Assembly: GCF_010365105.1 (NCBI RefSeq)
Contig: NZ_JAAFGZ010000019.1
Location: forward strand, 1-58,166
Length of the DNA stretch: 58,166 bases
Direction of reading: 5' to 3'
DNA from: Polaromonas sp.
GTDB lineage: Bacteria; Pseudomonadota; Gammaproteobacteria; Burkholderiales; Burkholderiaceae_C
The notes under the pieces are model-generated. The model had not been told where the DNA came from. It searched no databases and worked only from the letters and a program-made list of their open reading frames with translations. Both the position numbers and the translations under genes were made by a program. Shown here piece by piece: positions 45,093 through 53,944 of the stretch. The first letter of the stretch is position 1. Every line of letters begins with the position of its first letter.

Positions 45093-45617
45093 TCAGGCTG
45101 GCTCGCTAAAGCTCGGCTCGGCGGGCTCGGCCACTTCGTAGTCGCGCTCCCAGCCCTCGTTTTCCAGCTTGATGTGCTGGATCGCCACCGCGTTGGCATT
45201 GGCGTCCAGGTCGGGCAGCGACTGGAATTCGGACACCCAGCAGCGGTACACCTTGTAGGCCAGCGCCAACTGGCCAGCCTCGTTGTACACCTCGATGATC
45301 AGGTCCTTGCGAAAGTCCTTCAGCGACACCTCGGCGCCCAGGCCGGAGCCGAAGTTCCAGACCTTGTTGGACCACTTTTCGAACTCGGTGTCGTGCGTCA
45401 CGCCGCGCTCCAGCGTGATGGCCTCGAACTTCGAGCGCCCCGGCGACTTGCGTCCGGTGGACGGGTCGCCGCCTTCGCGGTGCTCGACCACCTCGGTGCT
45501 GCGCTTGAGCGCCGACACCTTGCTGATGCCGGCGACATAGCGGCCGTCCCATTTCACCCTGAACTTGAAGTTCTTGTACGGATCGAAGCGTTGCGCGTTG
45601 ACAGAAAACTGGGCCAT
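45093..45617 (-). CDS. Inner tube protein (T4 gp19-like)
   Basis: A 174-residue protein with the gp19/Hcp-like tube fold: QRFDPYKNFKFRVKWDGRYV, GISKVSALKRSTEVVEHREG, FEAITLERGVTHDTEFEKW, and IEVYNEAGQLALAYKVYRCW. It is the single tube gene in the locus. Characterised Afp and PVC particles have two tube proteins, whereas this locus, like simpler eCIS, has one. A glutamate- and proline-rich 12-residue tail ends the chain. A GGAG-type sequence precedes the ATG. Confidence 0.93.
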   Translation of the reverse strand: MAQFSVNAQRFDPYKNFKFRVKWDGRYVAGISKVSALKRSTEVVEHREGGDPSTGRKSPGRSKFEAITLERGVTHDTEFEKWSNKVWNFGSGLGAEVSLKDFRKDLIIEVYNEAGQLALAYKVYRCWVSEFQSLPDLDANANAVAIQHIKLENEGWERDYEVAEPAEPSFSEPA

Positions 45618-45642
45618 GGTGCTTCTCCGGAAAGAGGTTCAA

Positions 45643-47838
45643 TCAGGTGGGAATGTCGCCGGCGATCTGCTGGAGCTTGACCACCACGAACTCGGCCGGC
45701 TTGAGCGGCGCGAAACCGATCAGGATGTTGACGACGCCCAGGTTGATGTCGGCCTGCGTGGTGGTTTCGCGGTCGCACTTGACGAAATAAGCCTCCTTCG
45801 GCGTGCGCCCCTGGAACGCGCCCTGGCGAAACAGCGTCTGCAAAAACGCGCCGATGTTCAGCCTGATCTGCGCCCACAGCGGCTCGTCGTTGGGCTCGAA
45901 GACCACCCACTGCGTCGCCCGGTAAAGGGTTTCTTCCAGGAACAGCGCCATACGCCGGACCGGGATGTACTTGTACTCGTCACCGATGCTGTCCGCCCCG
46001 CGCAGCGTGCGGGCGCCCCACAGCACCTGGCCCGCGACCGGAAACGAGCGCAGGCTGTTGATTCCGCGCGGATTGAGGTCGCCGTTTTCGCCATCATTGA
46101 GGTTGACCTGCAAACCGACAATCCCGTTGATGGCCGCGTCCAGGCCCGCCGGCGCCTTCCACACCCCGCGCGCCGAATCGGTGCGCGCAAAGATGCCGGC
46201 AACCGCCCCGCACGGCACGAAGGTATCGGCCTGCCCCTCACGCATGAAGTCGGACTGGTTGATCCTCGGGAAGAAAAGCGCCGCGTTGCGCGCTGCCGAA
46301 CCGTTCAACCCGAGGGCGGGCAGGCCGGCCAGCGCGCTGGCGACGGCCGTATCCGGGTTGGCGCTCCATGCGGCCGGTGAATCGACAATGAGCATGGCGC
46401 GCCGGGTGACGCAATAAGCCATTGCCTTTTGATAAACCCCGATGGGTGTGTCGCCTTCGCGGGTGTCGGGCGGAATGCACAGAAGATTGAACAAATCCGC
46501 CTTGTCCAGTGCATACAGCCCCTTCTTGTCGCCGGGGCTGCCCTGGAAATCCGCCTCCAGCAAGGCTTGGCTGTCGGCCGCCTGGCCTGCCGGGTCCACG
46601 TCGATTTCCCCGGGCGCCGGCCTGGAGGCCAAGGGCTTGCCGGCCACCACCCTGACCAGCGACGATTCACTGGCCAGCACTCGGCTGACCAGGCGGGTTG
46701 CCGTGGATGCGCTGCTGACATTGCGCATGCGTTCGCTCTTGCCGGTCGCCCTGTCAGTCACGGTCAGGTTGTACAAGGTAGGGTCTGCGCTGCCATCCTC
46801 GTCCTTGGGGCGGGTGTCGTGGTCCACCTTGACCCGCAGCCCATTGCCCCACGCGCCCGGGGTGGCGGCTTCCAGGGTCAGCACGCCGGGGAAAGTCAGC
46901 CGTGCCCGGTTGATGGGTGCCGCCTCGCCAGCTGCCGTAATGACGGCGGCGGCAACGGAACTGGCCGCCGCAGCGGCGACGCTGGTCGCATCGGGCAGCG
47001 GCAGGGAGAGCGTCGCCGTCGGACTGGCGCCACCGCTCAGGGTGTTGCTGCTCAGCACGATCAGGGGCTGCGGGCCGGCCAGCGTTCCGCCGAAGGTGAT
47101 CAGGAACGAAAAGTCCGGGGACGGGCCACCGCTTCGTGCCACGCTCGAGACATTGCCCGCGCCAATGCCTGCCAGTCCTTCCAGTTCGGTCTTGAGGTCG
47201 GCCTCGCTGGTGCCGCCGGTCAGCGTGGCGAGTGAGATATCGGCCGTCTCGCTGCCTGCAAAACTCAGCTTGATGGCGCCGCCGGTCGGACCGCCCGAAA
47301 TCACCATCCGCTGCGCGGTGGTCATGTAGGGCGGTTTCACCGATTCGGCTTGCGCCGCGTCAGCCACTTTCTGCGCCGCCAGACGGGCCGCCTGCCCGGG
47401 CGTGCCAGCGGTGGCGACCTGTCCATTTGCTGCAGCAGCCACCGATGCGGCTGTCGCCCCGGCAAGGCCGGCAGCCGCTGCAGCCGCCGCGCTGACCGCG
47501 TTGGCAGCGGTTGGCGCCTGGGCCGTGGCGGCGGCCAGCGCAGTGGCGCGCTCGGCATCGCCAGGAAAGAAGGGCTTGTAAAGTCGCACGATCAAGGCCT
47601 GCGCGCCCCCGTTGCCAAAAAAATCCTGCACCGCGTAGGCCAGGGTATGGTCTGCCGCCAGTCCGCCAAACAGGCGCTCGAATTCGCCAAAGCTCCTGAC
47701 CATGGCCGGTTCATTGACCGGTCCACGCAAGGTGCGGCCAATAAAAGCCGTGATCGAGGTTGCCACGCCGGTGATGGTGCGAACGCCGCTTTGCACTTCT
47801 TCAATATAGACGCCGGGATAGGTCAAGGCCAATGGCAT
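45643..47838 (-). CDS. Tail sheath protein with a large insertion
   Basis: A 731-residue contractile sheath protein. Start (LTYPGVYIEEVQSGVRTITG, TSITAFIGRTLRGPVNEP) and end (ANDEPLWAQIRLNIGAFLQT-like, RETTTQADINLGVVNILIGF) match the phage/eCIS sheath family. Between about residues 90 and 310 lies an Ala-rich stretch and a beta domain with GAIKLSFAGSETADISLATL and AGIGAGNVSSVARSGG, resembling a surface domain found in some phage structural proteins. It is the only sheath gene, where Afp has three. The start at 47838 has AGGAG upstream; sequence further up is not conserved in type. Confidence 0.92.
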   Translation of the reverse strand: MPLALTYPGVYIEEVQSGVRTITGVATSITAFIGRTLRGPVNEPAMVRSFGEFERLFGGLAADHTLAYAVQDFFGNGGAQALIVRLYKPFFPGDAERATALAAATAQAPTAANAVSAAAAAAAGLAGATAASVAAAANGQVATAGTPGQAARLAAQKVADAAQAESVKPPYMTTAQRMVISGGPTGGAIKLSFAGSETADISLATLTGGTSEADLKTELEGLAGIGAGNVSSVARSGGPSPDFSFLITFGGTLAGPQPLIVLSSNTLSGGASPTATLSLPLPDATSVAAAAASSVAAAVITAAGEAAPINRARLTFPGVLTLEAATPGAWGNGLRVKVDHDTRPKDEDGSADPTLYNLTVTDRATGKSERMRNVSSASTATRLVSRVLASESSLVRVVAGKPLASRPAPGEIDVDPAGQAADSQALLEADFQGSPGDKKGLYALDKADLFNLLCIPPDTREGDTPIGVYQKAMAYCVTRRAMLIVDSPAAWSANPDTAVASALAGLPALGLNGSAARNAALFFPRINQSDFMREGQADTFVPCGAVAGIFARTDSARGVWKAPAGLDAAINGIVGLQVNLNDGENGDLNPRGINSLRSFPVAGQVLWGARTLRGADSIGDEYKYIPVRRMALFLEETLYRATQWVVFEPNDEPLWAQIRLNIGAFLQTLFRQGAFQGRTPKEAYFVKCDRETTTQADINLGVVNILIGFAPLKPAEFVVVKLQQIAGDIPT

Positions 47839-47924
47839 GGTGAAGCTCCTAGTTGCTGGTGCGCGCAAAAAGACCAGTCAAGGCAGCAGCATCGCCGCGC
47901 GAGCCTGCTGCTGCCGGGGTGCCG

Positions 47925-48191
47925 TCATGCCCGTGGCGATGACGCCTGCCTTCCGTTTTTTGAATACAGCGCCGTTCCGTCGGCCAGCCTTTCCTCGCGC
48001 AAGGCACTGCGCGCCACCAGTTGCCGCAAGGCCGATTGCACCTCGGGCAAGGTAGCTTCTGCACCACGGTCGTCCAGCCACCAGCGGGCTACACCCTCTG
48101 CTGAATCAGCCGCATGCGGATTGCTCGCAAGATATTTAAGAAGTGCACGTTCAAGGTCAATATCGTCCATCTGATTTTTAGGATCGTTCAA
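47925..48191 (-). CDS. Small winged-helix-like protein, first gene of the eCIS operon
   Basis: An 88-residue protein, MDDIDLERALLKYLASNPHA with EVQSALRQLVARSALREERL and a GTALYSK wing, typical of a small winged-helix domain. In eCIS loci the first gene is often a short protein of this kind. It could control the operon or act in assembly. The start is uncertain: a TTG at 48191 has GAGG four bases upstream, while an ATG at 48170 has no good site. The TTG sits in a 17-bp palindrome. Confidence 0.65.
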   Translation of the reverse strand: MNDPKNQMDDIDLERALLKYLASNPHAADSAEGVARWWLDDRGAEATLPEVQSALRQLVARSALREERLADGTALYSKNGRQASSPRA

Positions 48192-48197
48192 CGATCC
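48181..48197. promoter_or_regulatory. 17-bp palindrome over the start of the first eCIS gene
   Basis: GGATCGTT-C-AACGATCC, 8-bp arms with a single central base. It spans the TTG start and ribosome-site region. It could be an operator for a repressor (perhaps the winged-helix protein) or an RNA hairpin limiting translation. Confidence 0.4.
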
Positions 48198-48226
48198 TCA
48201 TGTAAAAGACTCTTAACACTTAATCC

Positions 48227-48242
48227 AGCAAAGCCCATGCCA
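48227..48242 (-). promoter_or_regulatory. Candidate sigma-54 promoter of the eCIS operon
   Basis: The minus strand reads TGGCATGGGCTTTGCT. Compared with the sigma-54 consensus TGGCACG-N4-TTGCW it differs at one base, with the invariant GG and GC at exactly the right spacing. Transcription would start near 48216, about 25-45 bases before the first eCIS gene. A sigma-54 activator gene lies at the far end of the operon. Confidence 0.75.
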
Positions 48243-48338
48243 TCCCGATGACATAACTCACCGGCTTCTCAGGGCGCGCGATTTGACTACGAATGCCAAA
48301 CAACGGTGGGGCATAAAAGACCCACCCTAAAAATAGGC

Positions 48339-48359
48339 TGCGGTTTGCCTCAAACCGCA
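48339..48359. promoter_or_regulatory. Inverted repeat, candidate upstream activator site
   Basis: TGCGGTTTG-CCT-CAAACCGCA: perfect 9-bp arms. It lies about 97-117 bp upstream of the sigma-54 promoter in the transcription direction, the usual place for an enhancer-binding-protein site. Next to it is a second small hairpin, GGTGGG...CCCACC at 48305-48326. It could alternatively be a terminator stem. Confidence 0.5.
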
Positions 48360-48909
48360 AATTGTCTACTTCAACACGCCTCGAAACCTTCTACTGCGCA
48401 GACGCCCAGCTGTTCAAGAGCGAAGCGAAAATCAGGTGGGCATAAACTGACCCAGGTGGGTGCTATTTCTACATCTTCCGCATGCCGGGCCAGCACTGGT
48501 TGTTAACCTGTACGCAAACCGATTTTCCAAACTGAAGCACACCAGTACAGGCGAGCTTTTAAAAAAGTGGGGTGGCTGGGCTGATGCGGCCGACCAAGCC
48601 GATCGCCGTGGCACAGATGCTGGCGACTTTGACCCCAGGGATCCTGCGAAGTGAGACCATCGCCAAGATTTGGTACGGTAGCCAATCGCGCAGCCGAAGA
48701 GAAATCTGGTACTTGGAATTAGCTTGGGCTATATCCCTAAGATAATTGTCAATTCAACCGGAGCTGTTGCCGCAAAAGCCGTTTTTTACCTTCGAGAATC
48801 GAGTTGTGGAAACAGTTCAAGCCGGGCGGCCATTTCGAGTCTCCACTCATGCGAGTTTTACCCCTTGATTCGATTTTCTACCCTGCCCCGTCTCGCAAAT
48901 GATTGAAGA
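48360..48909. other. Non-coding stretch between the eCIS operon and the recombinase gene
   Basis: No convincing gene. A partly repeated string, GTGGGCATAAA...GACCCA (48435-48452 and, with changes, 48306-48323), suggests remnants of mobile-element ends. Short frames at 48460-48685 on both strands have no recognisable features. The promoter of the recombinase gene probably lies near 48850. Confidence 0.35.
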
Positions 48910-50763
48910 ATGACCCACGCTTCCCGATCCGCCGTCCCCCTGAACCGTTTTGTGCGCCGCCTCGGGCCGCACCATTTTGCGCACCTGCGCGCCGTCAGCG
49001 AAGGCCTTGACGTCGCGGACTGCGCCCGGCGCTATCTGGGCATCGAGCATGGGCAAGAGGCACGCACGGCGCACCAGCAAGCGGTCGATGCGGTGCGCGC
49101 AGTGGCACGGCGCCGGGGGGAAGCCGCCTGGCGCCTGGTCGGCCTGAGCATTCGCCTGCAGGCGGGGTCCGGGCGCCCGCTTCTTGACGATTTCGTTGGC
49201 CAGCGCGGCCTGGAGGGTTTCTCCGAAACCGAGGTACTCGAACTCTACAATGCGGCTTATTCGCCAGAGCGAAAAGCGGTGCGCAGCCAGCGCCTGCGCG
49301 CACGCCAGCTCGCGCTGCTGCGCCGCATGGAAGGCCTGGCGGCCGAAACCCCGCAGGCGAGTGACTTGGTGGCGGGCTGGTTCGATGACGTCACAGCAAG
49401 CAAGCTGATGACCGCCGGGCTGACTTCACTGGGCGAGCTGCGCGCCCACATCGCGGCGGGGGGCCGCTGGTATCGCACCCTCCCCGGCATCGGGCAGGCC
49501 AAGGCGCGGCGCATTGCCAGCCACCTGGCCACGCTACTGCCGGGTCAAGCCCGTCCCATCAAGCCGCTGTTTGCGTTGCGGGCGGCGCCTGGTTTTTTTT
49601 CCCATCCTACCTTTTCAGCTCAGCCTGGTCATGCCGCTGGCCATGAAGCCGTCCTTGAGACCGTCCACGGCCGTGCAGATTCTGTTGTCTTGGGAGATGC
49701 GGCGCTGACCGGCCGACCGCCCTCCTCCCCTTCGCTGCTGCCAGCGCGCAACGATGTCGAAGCGGTCCAATGCTGGATCCGCGCCCGGGCCGGCTCCGTG
49801 GCCACGGCCAAGGCATACCAGCGCGAAGCGACGCGCTTGCTGCTGTGGCTGCAGTACGAATGCCGGAGCGCCACCTTGGCGCAAATGTCGGTGGGCCATT
49901 GCAGCGACTTCATGGCTTTTTTGCAGAACATTCCGCACGCCTGGATTTCGCGCGAACGTGCGGCCCCGGGAACCATCGGCTGGGCGCCCTTTCGCGGAGC
50001 CCTGTCGCACACCAGCCATCGCCAGGCGGTCACCATCATCTCCTCGCTGTTCACCTGGCTTCAATCCGCGCAGTACCTGGCTGCCAACCCCTGGCTGCTG
50101 GTGAACCAGAAAACCGGCGATGACCGCAACCACAGGATGCTCGACACCAAGGCGTTCAGCGAGGCGGCCATGCTCGAAGTCCTCCGGTTCATTGACGGCC
50201 AGGCGCCTTCTGCCTCGCGCGCCCGGATCCGCTTCATCCTGCGCTTTGTGGAGGCCGTCGGGCTGCGCTCGGCCGAGCTGCTGCAGGCCCGGCTGGGGGA
50301 CCTGCGCATGGAGCCCGAGGGCTGGGTCATGCAGGTGCACGGCAAGGGCGCGCGAAACCGGATTGCCGCAGTGCCCGGTCAGGCGCTGGAGGCGCTGCAG
50401 GACTACCTCGAAGCCCGCCAGCTGGGCACCATCCAGACCGCGCCGCCCGCAGCGCCCCTGCTCGCGAGCAGCCTGGACCCGATGGCCAGCGTAGGCTACC
50501 AGGCGCTGTATGAGCATGTGAAAGGCTGGCTGACCCGGGCGGTGCGGGCGTCCAGCCTGCCAGCGAACGAGCGGGACAAGCTCGCCGGGGCCACCACGCA
50601 CTGGTTTCGCCACACTTTTGGCACCCGGGCCATTGCGCGCGAGGTACCGCTCGACGTGATCCAGGCGCAGATGGGCCATGCCAGCATACAGACCACTACC
50701 GCTATCTATGGACGGGCGCCCATCCGGCGCCGGCTCGATGAACTGGGCAAGGCGTTCAAATGA
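48910..50763 (+). CDS. Tyrosine recombinase with DUF3701-like N-terminus
   Basis: A 617-residue site-specific recombinase. The N-terminal ~210 residues (FVRRLGPHHFAHLRAVSEGL, ETPQASDLVAGWFDDVTASK, LPGIGQAKARRIASHL) form a DUF3701-like region with a helix-hairpin-helix. A core-binding domain (~265-385) and catalytic domain (~415-610) follow. Catalytic residues are all visible: Arg in EAVGLRSAELL, Lys in VHGKGARNRIA, His-x-x-Arg in HWFRHTFGT, His in MGHASI and Tyr in TTAIYGRAP. Such recombinases are frequent beside plasmid replication genes and may resolve multimers or mediate integration. It is convergent with the rep gene 40 bases away. Confidence 0.9.
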   Translation: MTHASRSAVPLNRFVRRLGPHHFAHLRAVSEGLDVADCARRYLGIEHGQEARTAHQQAVDAVRAVARRRGEAAWRLVGLSIRLQAGSGRPLLDDFVGQRGLEGFSETEVLELYNAAYSPERKAVRSQRLRARQLALLRRMEGLAAETPQASDLVAGWFDDVTASKLMTAGLTSLGELRAHIAAGGRWYRTLPGIGQAKARRIASHLATLLPGQARPIKPLFALRAAPGFFSHPTFSAQPGHAAGHEAVLETVHGRADSVVLGDAALTGRPPSSPSLLPARNDVEAVQCWIRARAGSVATAKAYQREATRLLLWLQYECRSATLAQMSVGHCSDFMAFLQNIPHAWISRERAAPGTIGWAPFRGALSHTSHRQAVTIISSLFTWLQSAQYLAANPWLLVNQKTGDDRNHRMLDTKAFSEAAMLEVLRFIDGQAPSASRARIRFILRFVEAVGLRSAELLQARLGDLRMEPEGWVMQVHGKGARNRIAAVPGQALEALQDYLEARQLGTIQTAPPAAPLLASSLDPMASVGYQALYEHVKGWLTRAVRASSLPANERDKLAGATTHWFRHTFGTRAIAREVPLDVIQAQMGHASIQTTTAIYGRAPIRRRLDELGKAFK

Positions 50764-50802
50764 GTTAAGGTCAACGCAATAAAGCCCGATACACGATAGC
50801 GT

Positions 50803-52167
50803 TCAGGCCAAGCCAGCATCACCAAAAGTCGCAGCCACCGTCAAAAGCTCCTGGTCGCTGGGCTGATTCCAGTTCGCGCCAAACGCAGCCTCGGCATAAG
50901 TCCCGAGGAACTTGGACTTGACTAAAGGGTGCTGCCACCCATCCTTCCTAAGACGCTTGATGATCTGCGAGTGCAGCCCAGCCGCTTCCATGGCATTGAT
51001 AACCTGTTGGGTCAGTGCATCTTGCTCGGGAGCGGACATAGCCTTGAAGTCCGCTTCAATGACGGCAAGCCGCTGGGTACTCCAAGCGTTTCGCCAAGCA
51101 AGCTGGCGTTGAGTTTTGGAAGCCAAAGACTGGCTACTCGTGGGCATAGCCTTGGCAGCTTTTTCGCTTGCGGTACGCGTCGCCTGGGTAGCATGTCCCG
51201 GCATGATAGATACCAAGTATCGAGTGGGATCTCGCACCGGCTCTGGATAGGCAGACTGCACGCGCCTAGACAGTTCTGGCAACGCCGTGATCAAAGCTTC
51301 GTTACCGTAGGTCTCCACAATATGCTCGATTCGCTCATCCGGGATACCTAATTGGCGCGCAATGTGAACGGATTGTAGGTCGGCTTTTTCAGGCGATTTT
51401 CGTAAGGTACAGGCTTCCTGCGCCTTCTTTTTTATGAAAAACTGCACCTCTGAGATGTAACGACCACGTCGATGTTCCACCAACTCAATATCAAACGGCG
51501 AGACAGCGTTGACCTCGGCGACTGCAGGCTTCAAAGTGTCTCGTTTGAAAAAAGAATACTCGAGTTTCTCCAGCCTGCTGGCGTCTGGTATGCGGCCTGT
51601 CATAGGATCGTGCCACCAGCGCCAAGGCTGGCGTGGACTGCGTCCTATGTTCTGATAACGGCAGGCCAGTTCATATAAAAAGAGTGCTGGGTGGGTGCGT
51701 AGTTGAGAGACAACTTCCATTTTGATACGAGCAAAGATGGTCGGGTTCAACAATTCGCTTCGCAGGTTAACAGCAAAAGACCAGTCAACCCAGACCTCGG
51801 CGCGTTGCTTCCTGATCTTGCAATGCGCCAGCAAACCGCAAGCTTCCCAATCGATGCCCTCCCCCGTCGTAGGGGACTGCCATTCGACTACCGTTGAGAT
51901 CATTGACTTCAAATGCTTTTTGATCAGGTTCAAGTCGTTCGAGTCGTATTCAAGCAAATGAACGATGTCCGAAAGCGGGGCGGTATGGACTTCGCGGTCA
52001 TGGCCTGCTTCCTTGTCATTCTGAGACAGGTGAAGTAGGACATTGTAAGTTTTGCGAGCTAGGGCAGAGATGCGCTCACTCTTGGCCGTGATAGCCAGCG
52101 CCGTGACGGACTTTTTCAGGTCAATATCTCGGATGTGCGGCTTTTTGGCAGCGTCTATGGACTTCAT
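50803..52167 (-). CDS. Plasmid replication initiator, Rep_3 family
   Basis: A 454-residue replication initiator. The region ~5-230 shows two winged-helix-type domains of Rep_3 proteins: IDLKKSVTALAITAKSERIS, KTYNVLLHLSQ, LSDIVHLLEYDSNDLNLIKK, then FARIKMEVVSQLRTHPALFL, YELACRYQNIGRSPRQPWRW. The C-terminal part is helical and less conserved. It would bind the iteron-like repeats upstream and recruit the host helicase. The ATG at 52167 fits the family's usual start, but several earlier in-frame codons up to 52242 are possible; no strong ribosome site decides. GC is lower than in the eCIS part. Confidence 0.85.
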   Translation of the reverse strand: MKSIDAAKKPHIRDIDLKKSVTALAITAKSERISALARKTYNVLLHLSQNDKEAGHDREVHTAPLSDIVHLLEYDSNDLNLIKKHLKSMISTVVEWQSPTTGEGIDWEACGLLAHCKIRKQRAEVWVDWSFAVNLRSELLNPTIFARIKMEVVSQLRTHPALFLYELACRYQNIGRSPRQPWRWWHDPMTGRIPDASRLEKLEYSFFKRDTLKPAVAEVNAVSPFDIELVEHRRGRYISEVQFFIKKKAQEACTLRKSPEKADLQSVHIARQLGIPDERIEHIVETYGNEALITALPELSRRVQSAYPEPVRDPTRYLVSIMPGHATQATRTASEKAAKAMPTSSQSLASKTQRQLAWRNAWSTQRLAVIEADFKAMSAPEQDALTQQVINAMEAAGLHSQIIKRLRKDGWQHPLVKSKFLGTYAEAAFGANWNQPSDQELLTVAATFGDAGLA

Positions 52168-52274
52168 GATATCGACTGTAACGCAGCATTGCTTTAGATG
52201 AATCATCAAATTCATGTTAATTTTAACGGTGTCGTGGTACACGCCTAGCTGTATAGATGAAGAAAATCACGTGA

Positions 52275-52490
52275 AATTTTCCTGAAACATCTCATGTGAA
52301 CCAAGAAAATTCAGGCCTTCTTCCGCTTTCCTGATCCCAATACGGCTCTATTTAAGTACATCCAGCATATGTAAGAAGGTTGAGTCGTTTTCCTGTATCC
52401 ACCCTTCCCTTATCCTGAATACACGCGAAATTCCCCTGTATCCCCTGCAATGAGCTCCCGAAGTAGCTCGAAATCATCCTGAAAAAGCTC
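52275..52490. other. Candidate replication origin with iteron-like repeats
   Basis: Upstream of the rep gene, TTTCCTGTATCC-like units recur: CCTG(A/T) cores at about 52281, 52330, 52392, 52413, 52435 and 52478, several spaced 21-22 bp or multiples of it, with an inverted CCTGAATTTTC at 52305-52315. Such phased repeats are iterons of Rep_3 plasmids. An AT-rich stretch follows at 52505-52580, as expected for an unwinding region. Repeats are imperfect, so the call is tentative. Confidence 0.5.
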
Positions 52491-52689
52491 CAAAAACCGC
52501 CATAAGTCTTTGATTTTATTAAATATTTCCTCTCCCAAATGTATTTATAGGTATTGAAGGGATATAAACTTAATAAACCCAACAACGACTGTGTTAGCGC
52601 TGAATTTCTCCAAGTTAAAGCCTTTGCATGAGAGGAATCAGGATTTTTAGTGAAAAAGTTTGCGCAAATTCAATTCGTAAACGAAAATT

Positions 52690-52710
52690 ACGCACACTCG
52701 CATAGTGCGT
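52690..52710. promoter_or_regulatory. Inverted repeat before parA
   Basis: ACGCAC-N9-GTGCGT, in the leader just before the ATG chosen for parA. Partition operons are often repressed by ParA at such a palindrome. The arms are only 6 bp. Confidence 0.3.
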
Positions 52711-52733
52711 GTACTTACATAAAAGATAAGCAA

Positions 52734-53942
52734 ATGAAAACTGTTAGTGAGAACTTGTTGCAGCCCATGACCATGAACGACATCGTTCAACAAGCAGCTA
52801 GGGCCAGCGATATGGTCAGTGCGGTCAGGACAACTATGCTTGCGCCAACTGCGAAAAAATTGAGTCCCACATACAACCAGACGGAAGTCGCGACGCTTTG
52901 TGGAATGGACCGTGGACCTTTTGCCTACAGGATGAAAAATGACGAAAGTGGCAAACTTCCCCAAGGCGTGTCAAAACCAGAACGTCGTGGGAAAGAATTT
53001 ACCTTGGCCGAAGCACGGACCTGGGTAAGGGAAGTACGCAACGATAAGCTTCGGCCAGAAGGTGCTGAAGCGGTTGTAATCAGCATTGCGAATTTCAAAG
53101 GGGGAGTTGGAAAATCCACCACAGCCATGGCATTGGCGCAAGGTCTATCCTTGCTCGGGCACCGCATACTGTTGATCGACGCAGACCCTCAAGGTTCGCT
53201 CACCACACTGACGGGTTTGCTTCCTGACTTGGACGTTGAAGACAAGGATACATTCTTACTACTCGTTTCTGGAGAGGAGGAGTCGATTCGCTACGCGATC
53301 CGGCCAACTTACTGGGACGGCATTGACTTGGTAGCGGCAGCACCATTGCTCTTTAGCATTGAATTCACGCTCCCTTCACGGCAAGTGCGCGAAGAAGGTT
53401 TTGAGTTTTGGAATGTATTAAATCTCGGCATTGACGAAGTGCGTGAAGACTACGATGTCATCATCATTGATACTGCCCCTGCTCTGTCGTACGGTACTGT
53501 CAATGCGTTGATGGCCAGCAACGGCATTATCATGCCGCTGCCACCCAATGCGCTTGACTTTGCTTCTGGCGCGCAGTTCTGGAGTTTGTTTGCGGACTTG
53601 TCTGAAAGTCTGGCAGGCAGCGGACGTTTGGACAAGACCTACGATTTCATTAGCGTGCTTTTATCACGCGTTGAAACAGATGCAGCAAGTGCAATGGTCC
53701 GTAAGTGGATCATTTCCACCTATGGTGACAAGGTACTGCCAGTTGAAATTCCAAAGACTATTGTTACGTCGACATCGAGCGCAGAGTTCGCTACCGTTTA
53801 CGATATTTCGCGATATGACGGATCAGCCCGTACCTACAAGCGAGCACGTGAAGCCTATGACAGTCTGGTCGCTTATGTCGAGCGTCTAGTTCACGCTGTT
53901 TGGCTTCGTGATTCCACTAATCGAAAATCGGGATTTAACTGA
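52734..53942 (+). CDS. parA: Plasmid partition ATPase ParA
   Basis: A 402-residue ParA of the larger type Ia. The N-terminal ~110 residues contain a MerR-like or helix-turn-helix region (YNQTEVATLCGMDRGPFAYR), and the ATPase domain follows with deviant Walker A KGGVGKST (~118-125), DADPQGSLTTLTG, and VIIIDTAPALS. It uses ATP-dependent nucleoid binding to move ParB-parS complexes, and the N-terminal region may repress the operon. The start at 52734 is chosen because the upstream 28 codons (from a GTG at 52650 that does have AGGA before it) are atypical and contain an inverted repeat. Stop and parB start are 2 bases apart. Confidence 0.9.
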   Translation: MKTVSENLLQPMTMNDIVQQAARASDMVSAVRTTMLAPTAKKLSPTYNQTEVATLCGMDRGPFAYRMKNDESGKLPQGVSKPERRGKEFTLAEARTWVREVRNDKLRPEGAEAVVISIANFKGGVGKSTTAMALAQGLSLLGHRILLIDADPQGSLTTLTGLLPDLDVEDKDTFLLLVSGEEESIRYAIRPTYWDGIDLVAAAPLLFSIEFTLPSRQVREEGFEFWNVLNLGIDEVREDYDVIIIDTAPALSYGTVNALMASNGIIMPLPPNALDFASGAQFWSLFADLSESLAGSGRLDKTYDFISVLLSRVETDAASAMVRKWIISTYGDKVLPVEIPKTIVTSTSSAEFATVYDISRYDGSARTYKRAREAYDSLVAYVERLVHAVWLRDSTNRKSGFN

Positions 53943-53944
53943 CC

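Noticed and set aside
48460..48685. Short frames on both strands upstream of the recombinase
   Set aside because: Neither shows a recognisable domain or ribosome site; the area looks like mobile-element debris.
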